Positions 37,929 to 47,291 are shown, counted from the stretch's first letter. The stretch: DNA of 64,000 bases from JABLTI01 sp035528035 (GCA_035528035.1 DATKZI010000053.1:1-64000); one strand, 5' to 3'. Notes: generated by a model not told the origin, from the sequence alone. Translations and numbers: made by a program.

Positions 37929-39041
37929 GTGTGTGTAAAGAGTATGAAATCAGTCAATCTCCTCATAGCCATCATATTTGTTTCAACAATTTCAGTGACA
38001 GTTGTTAATAGCACAAGTAATCCATTAGAAACACCTATAACAACACCCCAAAATGATTCCTATAATTTTCCCACTTTTTTTTCACCTAAAATGGTAGAAA
38101 ATGAAACATTATTAACACATAATATGATCGTCAAAATTAGTTTAGATAATTCAATTAAAGTAACTTCTACTTATGTTATAGCTAATAATGATAGCGAACC
38201 AATCAGCTTTTTTGTCTTGGAAGTTAATAAGACAATTACTTCAGTCTATTCTTTTGATCCTATGGGTTCATTAGTGTTTAGTTGGATAATCGACCCTGTT
38301 TTAGGTAATATAATAAATATTACTTTGCGTTATCCATTACTTCCAAATGATTTTTGTGTTTTTTCCACATCTTATGAAATTGAAAATATTATTTACAAAG
38401 TAGGTTCTCCTTCCGAATATTATGCTCTTGATTATGAAGTTATTCATCCAAGATATTCTTATAGATTTAATCTTGAAGTTTCTTTACCAGTATACGCTCT
38501 CTTAATAGAGGAGGGACCACCTGATCCAGTATATCCACATGCAAATAAAATCTACACAGAAGATGAAGTAGTGAAGATTAATTGGTATTTAACAGAGAGA
38601 GATATGAACGATGATGATATCTTTCTAGTGAGGTATCTTTTAGATCCTCAAGATTCAACTGATAAACCTAATCTCCAAATACTCTATTATTTTTTAATAC
38701 TATTTGCTGGAATAGCAATAGGATTGGGTGGAGTTTTGTTATTTTACACTTATCGTAAAAAGCCTGCTGAAACAGAATTAGTTTCTTCACTCTTAACAAA
38801 AACTGAGCAAGAAGTGATTAAGGCTATTAATTCAGATAATGGCATTTCAACACAAAGAAGAATTTGTGAAAAGACTGGTTATTCTAAATCAAAAGTCTCA
38901 CAAATCTTAGCCAAATTAGAAGAAAAGAATGTCCTCAAACGCGAACGATGGGGAAGAACAAATAAGGTTTCAATAACAAATCAATCATTTAAAAATCTAG
39001 GACAAGATTACGTAGTAGAGAAACAAAAAGAAGAATATTGA
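37929..39041 (+). CDS. Transmembrane winged-helix regulator, cassette copy 2 (B2)
   Basis: The 370-residue paralogue of the gene at 35576. It has a signal segment, an extracellular domain that shares SLDNS/SDNS and RYPLL patches, and a membrane helix near 256-278. The cytoplasmic winged helix reads RRICEKTGYSKSKVSQILAK and RERWGRTNKVSITN. DNA contacts look the same as in B1 while the outer domains have diverged, so the two sensors may read different signals but bind the same sites. ATG at 37929 lies in a short leader; ATG at 37944 is an alternative. Confidence 0.78.
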   Translation: MCVKSMKSVNLLIAIIFVSTISVTVVNSTSNPLETPITTPQNDSYNFPTFFSPKMVENETLLTHNMIVKISLDNSIKVTSTYVIANNDSEPISFFVLEVNKTITSVYSFDPMGSLVFSWIIDPVLGNIINITLRYPLLPNDFCVFSTSYEIENIIYKVGSPSEYYALDYEVIHPRYSYRFNLEVSLPVYALLIEEGPPDPVYPHANKIYTEDEVVKINWYLTERDMNDDDIFLVRYLLDPQDSTDKPNLQILYYFLILFAGIAIGLGGVLLFYTYRKKPAETELVSSLLTKTEQEVIKAINSDNGISTQRRICEKTGYSKSKVSQILAKLEEKNVLKRERWGRTNKVSITNQSFKNLGQDYVVEKQKEEY

Positions 39042-39070
39042 TCCTTATTACCTCTCTTTTTTTTTAGAAT

Positions 39071-39081
39071 ATTATATAAAG
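39071..39081 (+). promoter_or_regulatory. TATA box of the alpha/beta hydrolase gene
   Basis: ATTATATAAAG lies about 40 nt upstream of the ATG at 39112, with a short leader expected. The A-rich GAAT just before it could be the BRE. Confidence 0.45.
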
Positions 39082-39111
39082 TAGGTTTTCTATTTCGTAA
39101 CGTGATTATTT

Positions 39112-39882
39112 ATGTCAGAGAAGAAATACCCTATTATTCCGGGAGCTGAGCCTTATCATCTAAAAGGGAAAGGACCCAGTATTTTACTTATACATGGTTT
39201 AAGTGCTTCTCCAACAGAACTTAGACCAATAGGTGAATTTCTTCTTTCAAAAGGTTTTGATGTTCATTCTATGTTATTACCAGGACATGGCACCAGCCCT
39301 GAAGATCTTCGGACAAAAAAAAGAAAGGATTGGTGGGAAGGAGTCAAAACAGCTTATGAGAGTATTGAAAAGTGTGATTATGTCCTTGGTTTCTCTTTGG
39401 GAGCTCTACTTGCAAGTCGTTTAGCAGTCGAATATTCTGATTGTTTGAAGGGATTAATTCTAGTCTCTACTTTTCTTAAAGTTCGTCCCCGTATTATATC
39501 ATTTCTAGCATTTCTCTTTCCAATTTTGAAGCTTTTCAAACCATATTTTAATAAGGAATCAGGGACTGAAGAATATTTCAAGAAGCACCATTTGATTAGT
39601 TATTTAAAATACCCTACTGTAACTATCTATGAAGGACTTAGACTTTCAAAGTATACCAAACGAAAAATAATCCCTAAAATAACCACTCCAACCTTGATCA
39701 TTCAAGGTATGAAAGATGATCGAGTTGTAGCTACTAGCTATAAAACTATATTGAAATTAATCAAAGCAAAAAAAATTGAAGTTGAGTTATTACCCGAATC
39801 ACAACATATTGTTACAGTGGGTCCAGATAAAGAAGCATTATTAAAAGCAATAGACCAGTTTCTATCAGATTTGGAGAAATGA
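39112..39882 (+). CDS. Alpha/beta hydrolase (carboxylesterase/monoacylglycerol lipase type)
   Basis: A 256-residue soluble hydrolase. LLIHGLSASPTE (about 25-36) is the oxyanion region, GFSLG holds the catalytic Ser95, an Asp lies in GMKDDRVV, and the catalytic His in SQHIVT. The size fits carboxylesterase or monoglyceride lipase families, acting on short or medium ester bonds. It has its own promoter and no clear pathway neighbour. Confidence 0.88.
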   Translation: MSEKKYPIIPGAEPYHLKGKGPSILLIHGLSASPTELRPIGEFLLSKGFDVHSMLLPGHGTSPEDLRTKKRKDWWEGVKTAYESIEKCDYVLGFSLGALLASRLAVEYSDCLKGLILVSTFLKVRPRIISFLAFLFPILKLFKPYFNKESGTEEYFKKHHLISYLKYPTVTIYEGLRLSKYTKRKIIPKITTPTLIIQGMKDDRVVATSYKTILKLIKAKKIEVELLPESQHIVTVGPDKEALLKAIDQFLSDLEK

Positions 39883-39976
39883 TTGTTTTCAGACTATATG
39901 AAATGCTTCGAAATACTTAAGTTAGAGATTCCTTCAAATTCAAATAATTAGTTACATCTGCATTCAGGTGTCAAAC

Positions 39977-41056
39977 ATGAAGAAAGATAAGACTGTAACC
40001 TACAAAGATTCTGGAGTAGATATATTCGAAGAAGGAGAAGCAATTGAAGAGATATGGAAATTGCTTCCTAAAACATTTAATTTAAATCCAAATGCTAAAT
40101 TTCTACCTGCGAAAGCTCATTATGGGGGTATTGTTGATATTGGAATGCCTGACAAATATCTCGTTGTAACTGTAGATGGGGTGGGCTCAAAAGTACTTAT
40201 CGCTGAAATGCTTGAAAAATATGACACCGTTGGTATTGACTGTATTGCAATGAATGTTAATGATTTAATTTGCGTTGGTGCAGAACCGCTTGTTTTTGTT
40301 GATTATTTTGCTATTCAAGAACCTCATAAAAAAATGGCTTATGAAATAGCTGAAGGATTGGTTGAAGGAGCTATTCAGTCAAGGATGGCAATTATTGGTG
40401 GAGAAACAGCGACTTTACCTGATATTATTCGTGGTCACGATGGTAAAGGATTTGATCTCGCTGGAACTGCAATTGGTTTTGTTGGCAAAGATCAAATGAT
40501 TCTTGGTGATAAAATAAAACCAGGAGATATTATTTATGGTATTGAAAGCAGTGGTTTGCATTCAAATGGCTTTTCTTTAGTTAGAAAAGTACTTCTTAAA
40601 AACCATTCAATTCATGATACCATTGAAGGAATCAATCTCGCTGAAGAACTGATCAAACCCACAGCCATTTATGTACAAGAAATTCTTGAAATAATTAAAG
40701 AAGCAAAAATACATGGATTGGCAAATATTACCGGTGGGGCATTTCTTAAACTTGCTAGACTTTTACGTCAAAGTAAAGAAGAAATTGGGGTAATTTTGGA
40801 TTCTATGCCCGAACCTCCTCCAATATTTAAATTGATACAAAAAATGGGGAATATTTCCAACGAAGAAATGTATATAGCATTAAACATGGGTATAGGTTTC
40901 TGTATCATTGCACCCGAAACAGAGCATTCAAAGATAGAAGAAATCTGCTTAAAATATGGAAAGAAAGTTCATAAAATAGGTTTCATTACTAACAAAAAGC
41001 AAATAGTACTAAAATTACCTGGTGAGGAAATAAATTACCCTGCGGATAAATATTGA
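39977..41056 (+). CDS. purM: PurM, AIR synthetase
   Basis: This roughly 359-residue enzyme closes the imidazole ring, converting FGAM to AIR with ATP. Conserved parts include TVDGVGSKVLIAEM, MNVNDLICVGAEPLVFVDYF, and GLHSNGFSLVRKV. GGETATLPD is in the middle. ATG at 39977 is favoured because AGGTG is 6 nt upstream; GTG at 39968 is the longer option. It lies 6 kb from the main purine cluster, beyond the regulator cassettes. Confidence 0.94.
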   Translation: MKKDKTVTYKDSGVDIFEEGEAIEEIWKLLPKTFNLNPNAKFLPAKAHYGGIVDIGMPDKYLVVTVDGVGSKVLIAEMLEKYDTVGIDCIAMNVNDLICVGAEPLVFVDYFAIQEPHKKMAYEIAEGLVEGAIQSRMAIIGGETATLPDIIRGHDGKGFDLAGTAIGFVGKDQMILGDKIKPGDIIYGIESSGLHSNGFSLVRKVLLKNHSIHDTIEGINLAEELIKPTAIYVQEILEIIKEAKIHGLANITGGAFLKLARLLRQSKEEIGVILDSMPEPPPIFKLIQKMGNISNEEMYIALNMGIGFCIIAPETEHSKIEEICLKYGKKVHKIGFITNKKQIVLKLPGEEINYPADKY

Positions 41057-41061
41057 TCTAT

Positions 41062-41802
41062 TCATAAAACCTTGAGCAAATCTTCTTTTGTTATATTTCC
41101 TTTATGAAAAGCTGTAGCAATTAATGCTCCAGCAAATTGATTTTCTTTAAGTTCAATAAGATCCGTAATATTTCTTACTCCCCCTCCAGCAAAAATATTC
41201 AAATTGCTTACTTGATCTTTTATTTTCATTAGTGTAGGACTAATAGGACCAGTCTGGCTACCAACCTTTTGGAGCTCAAGAACTATTAATCCTTTTAGAG
41301 AAAGATTTTCAGCAAATTCTACAATATCATAAACTGAATATTTTTGTATAGGTAGATTATTAGCTAATAGTTCACCATTAAATAAATCAATACTTAAAAT
41401 AATCTTCTCCCCACCATAGACATTTACCATTTTAGTTAGATTATCTAATGAAGCTAATGTTTCAGTGCCAATTATAACTTGTTCTATCTGTTGATTCAAA
41501 ATATCAGTTACATTATCAATTGTTTTACAACCTGCATCCATCATGATATCAATTGTTTGTTCTGCTACAATCTGAGCTATTTTTAGTTTGTTTACTCCTA
41601 CATCGATATTTTGTATTAAATTGAGATCAGCAATATAAATCCAATTTAAATCTAATTTTTCTCTATATGCTTTAGCAACATCAAGTGGTTCTGAACTATT
41701 GACAAGAACTGAATTTGTTAATGGCTTGTATTCTTTTCTTTTACCACCAAAGCCATGAACAACTTGGCCATTAAGTAGATCTAAAACGGGGATGATTTTC
41801 AT
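41062..41802 (-). CDS. HisA-like TIM-barrel protein
   Basis: A 246-residue (beta/alpha)8 protein of the HisA/HisF group. It starts MKIIPVLDLLNGQVVHGFGG (HisA-like Asp and phosphate-binding end) and closes with IFAGGGVRNITDL. True HisA has two catalytic aspartates, and the second is not certain here. Similar HisA-like proteins occur in methanogens without a known function. It is convergent with purM, 5 nt apart. Confidence 0.75.
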   Translation of the reverse strand: MKIIPVLDLLNGQVVHGFGGKRKEYKPLTNSVLVNSSEPLDVAKAYREKLDLNWIYIADLNLIQNIDVGVNKLKIAQIVAEQTIDIMMDAGCKTIDNVTDILNQQIEQVIIGTETLASLDNLTKMVNVYGGEKIILSIDLFNGELLANNLPIQKYSVYDIVEFAENLSLKGLIVLELQKVGSQTGPISPTLMKIKDQVSNLNIFAGGGVRNITDLIELKENQFAGALIATAFHKGNITKEDLLKVL

Positions 41803-41925
41803 ATTATCTATGAGAAAACTTTAATCATAATTAATCTTTGCTACAGTAAAAGGAAAAAAGTCTTTATGTAGTAGAAAGAGTAAATATTACTACTTTCATT
41901 TGAAATATGGAGGTCCCGCAACTAA

Positions 41926-43173
41926 ATGGTTGATAATATTAGATGTGGATTATTTTCTGCAAAGACCAATGTTCCTTATCGTGCAGGGAAATTAGCTGCA
42001 GAAGGAGTAGTAAGTCAAACAATGGATAATAATCCTGCAATTTGCTTGGTGTTTTTCTCAGAAAGGTATGCTTATCCAGATCTAATAGAAGGTATTACTC
42101 AAATAATCAATCCAGAAATAATCGCTGGGTGTTCAACCAATGGGGAAATAGCTTCAGGTTATTGGCGTGAAAGTGTAATAGCTATTTCATTATCAACAGA
42201 TTATATGCGATTTGGAATAGCTGTTGAATCGAATGAAAATCTTGCTATGGGTAATGAGGATGTTTATAAGAAATTCTATGAACGAGCCTTGACAGATTTA
42301 CGAACTAAACTTCTTTTAAAAGAAAGCAAAATGACTGTTCCCGTGAACCCCCAAAAAATAGATGCTGATTTTGGTATGTTGTTTCTTCCTGGAACAAACA
42401 TTGAAAATGAACCTAAGGCAAATGAGGTTATACTTAATCTACGAAAATTTATGGGTGATTTACCATTAATTGGTGGAACCATTGGTGATGATTATAATTA
42501 TGATTCGGGGTATGTAATATATAAAGATGAATTACTAGAAAATCATACTTTGCTTATCTTAGGAAGGTCAGATCTCGAATTTTCAATGGCTCAAAAACAC
42601 GGTTACCACATAAAAAATGAACATATCTTAACAAAGGTAGATCGTAATAGATTGATCACACTCGATAATCGCCCTGCTGCAGAAGTATATTTTGGTAATC
42701 TTAATTTACCTGTTGTGGAAATATCTGATCTCAGAGATGAGATTTGTGCAATAAATCCTCTGGGGGTAACAGATGAACGAACAGATGAATTACAAATTTT
42801 ATTTCCGATGTCTCGAGGGAAAGATGACAAAGAATTAACAGTATCACAATTAGTCCCACCAGGAACAAGGATTTATTTCACAGAAGCAAATATGGATGAA
42901 TCAAAGAAAGCTTCATTGGAATCAATAAAAACAGCTTTTACATCAGAACCAATACAAGATCCTCGTGTAGGAGTGATTTTCACATGTGCAGGAAGGAGCA
43001 CTTTCTATTTTGATCATGCATTAGCTGAAATCGAGGAAATAAAAAAGCGATTCAAATATACTAGTATTGGTGGGGCTTATCTTTATGGAACTCTTTGCGG
43101 AAAAAATAATTATGTATCAGAAGGTACAACAAGTACCTTTCTGATAGGAAATGATATCAGAAAAAGAAAATAG
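41926..43173 (+). CDS. FIST-domain sensory protein
   Basis: The 415-residue protein has the FIST N domain (about 25-205; IIAGCSTNGEIASGYW, LIGGTIGDDYNY) and FIST C domain (about 225-390; GVIFTCAGRSTFYF, TSIGGAYLYGTLCG). FIST domains bind small ligands, often amino acids, and occur fused to signalling modules; here they stand alone. ATG start behind a well-formed GGAGGT about 11 nt upstream. Confidence 0.88.
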   Translation: MVDNIRCGLFSAKTNVPYRAGKLAAEGVVSQTMDNNPAICLVFFSERYAYPDLIEGITQIINPEIIAGCSTNGEIASGYWRESVIAISLSTDYMRFGIAVESNENLAMGNEDVYKKFYERALTDLRTKLLLKESKMTVPVNPQKIDADFGMLFLPGTNIENEPKANEVILNLRKFMGDLPLIGGTIGDDYNYDSGYVIYKDELLENHTLLILGRSDLEFSMAQKHGYHIKNEHILTKVDRNRLITLDNRPAAEVYFGNLNLPVVEISDLRDEICAINPLGVTDERTDELQILFPMSRGKDDKELTVSQLVPPGTRIYFTEANMDESKKASLESIKTAFTSEPIQDPRVGVIFTCAGRSTFYFDHALAEIEEIKKRFKYTSIGGAYLYGTLCGKNNYVSEGTTSTFLIGNDIRKRK

Positions 43174-43177
43174 GGGA

Positions 43178-44122
43178 TTAACCCATTTTAATATTCTCTG
43201 AGAAAGCGTTCGCATTATGCCAACCTTCACGTTTCAAGACTGCATCTGACATTCTCAAAACTTTAAGTTTTTTATGCAAACAAACAAATTTGTGAGGTAG
43301 AGGACCTAAAAGTTCTCCCATAGCATGAGCTGGAATTTTTTTCTTAGATTCAGAACTAAGAACAACTTGTTTACCTCTGATGACTTCAACTTTCGGATGA
43401 GTGATATAGGAACCATCACCAAGTTTTCTGGAAGTAACAATTGATTCAAAAATTCCTGTGTTACCAATTATATTGATATCAAGAAGACCGTCATCAATAA
43501 CAGCATTTGGTGAAACCATTTTTTTATTACCAACCCTCTGACCATTACCAATCATAACACTAAGACATTTCAAATCACGAATAATTCTACCATCATCTAC
43601 GTCAATTTTCATTTGTCGAGGGCGATAACTGAAAAAGGCTTTAAGAAGGCCAATATTATAACTCATTCGAGTGCTTTTACCAATAACTTTCTCAGCTAAA
43701 AAAGCGTCAATACCTGCTCCTGCTACTCCAAGGCAATAACGTTTCCCATCGTCGATTTCAATACAATCAATAATCCGAGTTTGCTTATTTTTAAGCATCT
43801 CAACTATGTCTTCTATTTTATCAGTTTGTCGTAGACTGAAAGCGTTGTCATTACCCCTGCCAGCTGGAATGATACCCAAAGTTGTTTTAAAATCAGTTTG
43901 ACCAATAGCAGTAACTATTTCATTAATAGTACCGTCACCACCATATGCTATTATAATGTCATGGTCATCAATGGATTCTTTTGTAATTCGAATAGCATCA
44001 TTAGTGCCTTTAGTCCATTCAACCTCAAAATCAAAACCTTCATCCTTCAATGCTTTTACAACATCAGGCCAGGTTTTGCGAGCTTTTCCACCATAAGTGG
44101 CTGGGTTACAAATGATTTTCAT
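43178..44122 (-). CDS. Diacylglycerol/lipid kinase family protein
   Basis: A 314-residue kinase of the DAGK/YegS type. AYGGDGTINEIVTAI and GIIPAGRGNDNAFSLR are the GGDGT nucleotide motif and the following substrate loop. In archaea such kinases could phosphorylate an ether lipid or polyprenol. ATG at 44122 is selected over TTG at 44134 because GGTGG sits just before it. It converges on the FIST gene. Confidence 0.88.
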   Translation of the reverse strand: MKIICNPATYGGKARKTWPDVVKALKDEGFDFEVEWTKGTNDAIRITKESIDDHDIIIAYGGDGTINEIVTAIGQTDFKTTLGIIPAGRGNDNAFSLRQTDKIEDIVEMLKNKQTRIIDCIEIDDGKRYCLGVAGAGIDAFLAEKVIGKSTRMSYNIGLLKAFFSYRPRQMKIDVDDGRIIRDLKCLSVMIGNGQRVGNKKMVSPNAVIDDGLLDINIIGNTGIFESIVTSRKLGDGSYITHPKVEVIRGKQVVLSSESKKKIPAHAMGELLGPLPHKFVCLHKKLKVLRMSDAVLKREGWHNANAFSENIKMG

Positions 44123-44387
44123 TTTATCCACCAATAAGTAATCTATTATTAATCCTTAAGGGAATAAGGATAATAGATTTTATAGGAATTTCGTAAAGAA
44201 AAAGAGCTAATTTTGTCGAAATTGTACCTAAATGACAAAACTTATTTTAACTAAAAGCAGAAAATTCTAATGATAGAAAAAAATTAAAAAAGAATTCTCT
44301 ATCTGAATGACTATATTTCACCTATTGAAGCTATCTCGAACATAAATGATTGGAAACAATAAAGTACCAAGTGGAGTTATCTCATAA

Positions 44388-45140
44388 ATGCCTATAGCAA
44401 AACAAGTTATGATTCTAACAAAAGAAGGATTATTACTCTTAGATTATAAATTTAGATCAGCAGATGAAACACTAATGGAAACTGATCCAGATTTACTCTC
44501 AGGGATGCTTTCAGCGATATTGTCAGTAGCAAAAGAAACAAATGGTGGATTTGTATCAAATATTCAGCAAAACAATTACAATGTTCTAGTAAGTGAAGGG
44601 GAAAAGATCTATGCGTTGTTGTTTATAGATGAAGGAAGTAGAGAATTAGATAATATAGCAAAGTTAATTGTAGGAAGATTTGAAACAAAATATAAAGAGC
44701 AATTATCAGAAATAATGACTGATATTTCACCTTTTAGAACATTTATTACAGACTTGGAAGAAATATATGCAAATATATTCAAAGTAGATGCGGAATTACT
44801 GTCAAATATTATACCAGAATTAACTTCAATAAAGAATGTCTTAATATTCGAAAAACCAATGAATCATCAAGTATACGCAGGACCAAGGGATCCGTTTGTA
44901 AGCGAATATGAGCATTATTTCCAAGAATTCGCAGTGAAATTGATAGAGAGCCAAGCAGATTTTTGTGAGAAAACGTTACAATTCCCAAAAAGAACAGTAA
45001 TAGAATTCAATGATAGAGTAATAGTTTCAGAAGATTTAGGGTCACATGTATTAATGATAATAGGGGAAAATGTGGATGACATTCTAGCAAAGATAAAAAG
45101 AATAAGAAGAAAAGTAGGATTATCAGCAGATAGAAAGTAA
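44388..45140 (+). CDS. Longin/roadblock-like protein
   Basis: A 250-residue protein whose first 105 residues show the strand-strand-helix-strand pattern of longin/roadblock-like domains common in Asgard archaea (ILTKEGLLLLDY, LLSGMLSAILSVAKE, LFIDEGSRELDNIAKLIVGR). The second half is a repeat-like unit of unclear fold ending RIRRKVGL. Such proteins often act with small GTPases. ATG start; a GGAG lies about 12 nt upstream. Confidence 0.6.
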   Translation: MPIAKQVMILTKEGLLLLDYKFRSADETLMETDPDLLSGMLSAILSVAKETNGGFVSNIQQNNYNVLVSEGEKIYALLFIDEGSRELDNIAKLIVGRFETKYKEQLSEIMTDISPFRTFITDLEEIYANIFKVDAELLSNIIPELTSIKNVLIFEKPMNHQVYAGPRDPFVSEYEHYFQEFAVKLIESQADFCEKTLQFPKRTVIEFNDRVIVSEDLGSHVLMIIGENVDDILAKIKRIRRKVGLSADRK

Positions 45141-45244
45141 AAAAAAGGAAAGGGTAAAAAAAAGAAGCTAAATTCTTTGCGAAGAAAAAGATTAATTTTG
45201 AATAAGCTTAAAAAGAAGAGATGCTAGTAGTTACTAGCTCATAA

Positions 45245-45811
45245 ATGGTGAAAGAAAAAATGAGAGAAGAAGTAAAGAGAATCTGGCCAGAGATCGAATG
45301 GATAAAAGATAAGGACCTAAAAGAAAAGGTCTACAAGACTTGGGTATATGCACTAGAACAAAGTGTACTAGCACCAAAAGACCTAGAAGAAATACCATTT
45401 ACCTTGTTGATAAAAGACTGCAAAGTAACATTCATGGAACACAAAAGAGCAGTAGTGCACATAGCAGTAGAGTCAGCAAATGTAATGAATGAGTTCTTCG
45501 GAGAAAAGTTGCCAATAGATATGGACATACTAATAGCCGGTGCAATACTGATAGACGTAGGGAAACTAATAGAATATGAGATGAAGGATGGAAAAGCAGT
45601 AGTGGGAAATACTGGAAAACTACTAAGACATCCATTCACAGGAGTGGGGTTAGCAATGAGGTTCGGAATACCAGATGAAATATGCCACATGATAGCAGTG
45701 CATTCAAACGAGGGGAATCTAGGAAAGAGAACAATAGAAGGAATAATAATACATCACGCGGATTTCATAAGCTACGAACCATTCAAAGAGGATACACTGA
45801 GGTTAAAGTAA
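45245..45811 (+). CDS. HD-superfamily-like protein with an altered HD pair
   Basis: A 188-residue helical protein resembling HD phosphohydrolases: VVHIAVESANVMNEF supplies the first His (H72), and AGAILIDVGKL holds the Asp (D104) of the HD doublet, with Ile at 103 in place of His. Later histidines include H129, H153 and H170/H171 with D173. Loss of the doublet histidine may change metal binding or abolish activity. It follows the longin-like gene by about 100 nt and precedes tRNA-Val. Confidence 0.7.
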   Translation: MVKEKMREEVKRIWPEIEWIKDKDLKEKVYKTWVYALEQSVLAPKDLEEIPFTLLIKDCKVTFMEHKRAVVHIAVESANVMNEFFGEKLPIDMDILIAGAILIDVGKLIEYEMKDGKAVVGNTGKLLRHPFTGVGLAMRFGIPDEICHMIAVHSNEGNLGKRTIEGIIIHHADFISYEPFKEDTLRLK

Positions 45812-45863
45812 ACAAAACGAAAGATTCAAAAAGAAAAAAGGCAGAAAAGAAAATAACGCCAAA

Positions 45864-45941
45864 GGGCGGGTAGTTTAGCCTGGTTATAATGTTTCCTTGA
45901 CGTGGAGAAGGCCGCCGGTTCGAATCCGGTCCCGCCCACCA
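45864..45941 (+). tRNA. tRNA-Val(GAC)
   Basis: Acceptor arms GGGCGGG and CCCGCCC pair, with A73 and encoded CCA. The anticodon stem TTTCC/GGAGA encloses TTGACGT with anticodon GAC. T arm GCCGG TTCGAAT CCGGT. No intron. Its last 27 nt recur with three changes at 47177-47203. Confidence 0.95.
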
Positions 45942-45976
45942 TTCCTTTTTAGTTCATTTTCCGTATCTTACAATTC

Positions 45977-46440
45977 TTATCTTAACTTCTTAGCAATATC
46001 TTCAATTTGTATATTGAAATCATATCTATGGAATATTGTTTTGAATCCCATCCGACGATTAATAGACAGAATAGCCACATTAGCTGAAGCATTGCTTGCT
46101 CAAGCATATCAGATTGTAGGATAGTTTTCTTTAAGGTGTACTAACATCGCTGCTTTGATTCATTTGCCTAACCCTCTTCCTCGGAATTCTTTTTCACACC
46201 AGTAAATCCTTGTGATTCTTCCCAATTTCTTTTTGTATTGAAGATGATTTCAGATACTGCGCTAATAGTACCATCTTTTTTCCTATGAATTTCAAGTCTT
46301 TTTTGAAATACTTTCTACTATTTGCTTGTTGTTAATATTCCATCATCCATATCGCAGAAAGGTATATGATTTATTATTTCCTTATCTTTATTAATCTAAA
46401 ATTGGAAATTATCATTATTAATGTGCAAGATTTTATTGTG
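45977..46440 (-). pseudogene. Decayed GNAT acetyltransferase
   Basis: Translating the minus strand gives GNAT-like sequence in pieces. KVFQKRLEIHRKKDGTISAV is followed by a one-base frameshift near GGTGTG (about 46199). The next frame has EKEFRGRGLGK, the acetyl-CoA motif, and AILSINRRMGFKTIFHRYDF. In-frame TGA codons interrupt it after GRGLGK, NYPTI and YA, and TAG codons break the upstream part. It ends at TAA 45977-45979. It lies directly beside tRNA-Val, and is a remnant of a once-functional gene. Confidence 0.75.
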
Positions 46441-46448
46441 GGATTACT

Positions 46449-47144
46449 TTGGAGAATTCAGCGAATATAATTCGGGGATTGAATACACCAAATATTACTA
46501 GAAGGATGCTTATCTCTGAAACTGTTTCTTTGGTAATTATCATTGTTGTTATGAACACTTTAGCTGGTTTTCTTATTTGGACAGCTATTAATGAAATCAT
46601 TGAAACTTTAGACTTCCTAATACTCATTCCAGTTGTTCTTAGTTTCATTCCTTTGGGAATCCTTGAAGGTGTCATTATTTTTCTCCTTGTTAGTTCGTTT
46701 CGTGCCAGGAAGGAAGTGTTCCTCCTTGTTAAAAACAATGATTATTTAACTCTCCAAGAATTCCTATCTCTGGAAGATTTTACAGGTCAACATAAAATGA
46801 AGCAAAAAGATCTCTTTAAGATGAAATATACTATCGCTGTTTTTGGTGATTTACAACTTGAGCGATCACTCAATTATTTAATAGCCATTATGTTTTGTCA
46901 AGAACCACTTAGTTTTGGTCTAAGAAGATGGTCTTCTATTGCTATTGCCAAAATCGGTTCTGCTGAAGCTATTCAAGCTCTTATCAAAGCTAGTTCTTTA
47001 TTTAGGAATCCAAATAGCTCTATGTATCCTCAACCGGTTAGTTATAAAATGAGCACAGCCTTTTTCAGAAAGCTACACTCTTTTAGAGCGTATCTAGCAG
47101 TTAGAAATTCTCTCAACAAATTAAAGAAAAAAGGATTACTTTGA
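46449..47144 (+). CDS. Hypothetical two-helix membrane protein
   Basis: A 231-residue protein with two adjacent membrane helices (about 23-49 and 55-83) and a helical cytoplasmic C-terminus whose segments (IAIAKIGSAEAIQALIKA) resemble HEAT-type repeats. No family assigned. The start is unsure: TTG at 46449 has no ribosome site, and ATG at 46506 is in frame but would trim the first helix region. It lies between tRNA-Val and its partial copy. Confidence 0.5.
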   Translation: MENSANIIRGLNTPNITRRMLISETVSLVIIIVVMNTLAGFLIWTAINEIIETLDFLILIPVVLSFIPLGILEGVIIFLLVSSFRARKEVFLLVKNNDYLTLQEFLSLEDFTGQHKMKQKDLFKMKYTIAVFGDLQLERSLNYLIAIMFCQEPLSFGLRRWSSIAIAKIGSAEAIQALIKASSLFRNPNSSMYPQPVSYKMSTAFFRKLHSFRAYLAVRNSLNKLKKKGLL

Positions 47145-47176
47145 AAATAAACTCCCACTTAAATCTTTGGAAATTC

Positions 47177-47203
47177 CCGGTTCCAATCCGGTCCCACCCG
47201 CCA
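47177..47203 (+). repeat. Partial copy of the tRNA-Val 3' end
   Basis: These 27 nt repeat the T arm, acceptor strand and CCA of the tRNA-Val at 45915-45941 with three substitutions. No D arm or anticodon arm precedes it. This is what remains when an element inserts at a tRNA 3' end, or a decayed tRNA duplicate. Confidence 0.8.
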
Positions 47204-47291
47204 CTTTTACTTTTCTTTGATTTCGTTTGTTACTTTTCTATATTGTTAATTCATCCTAAAAAAACTAAAATGTTCAGCGAAAATTCTATTC

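Noticed and set aside
45897..46124. A 75-residue plus-strand frame after tRNA-Val
   Set aside because: It begins inside the tRNA and runs antisense to the acetyltransferase remnant; its sequence is explained by those two features.
46449..47144. Idea that the membrane protein between the tRNA-Val repeats is an integrase
   Set aside because: It has two membrane helices and no tyrosine- or serine-recombinase residues.
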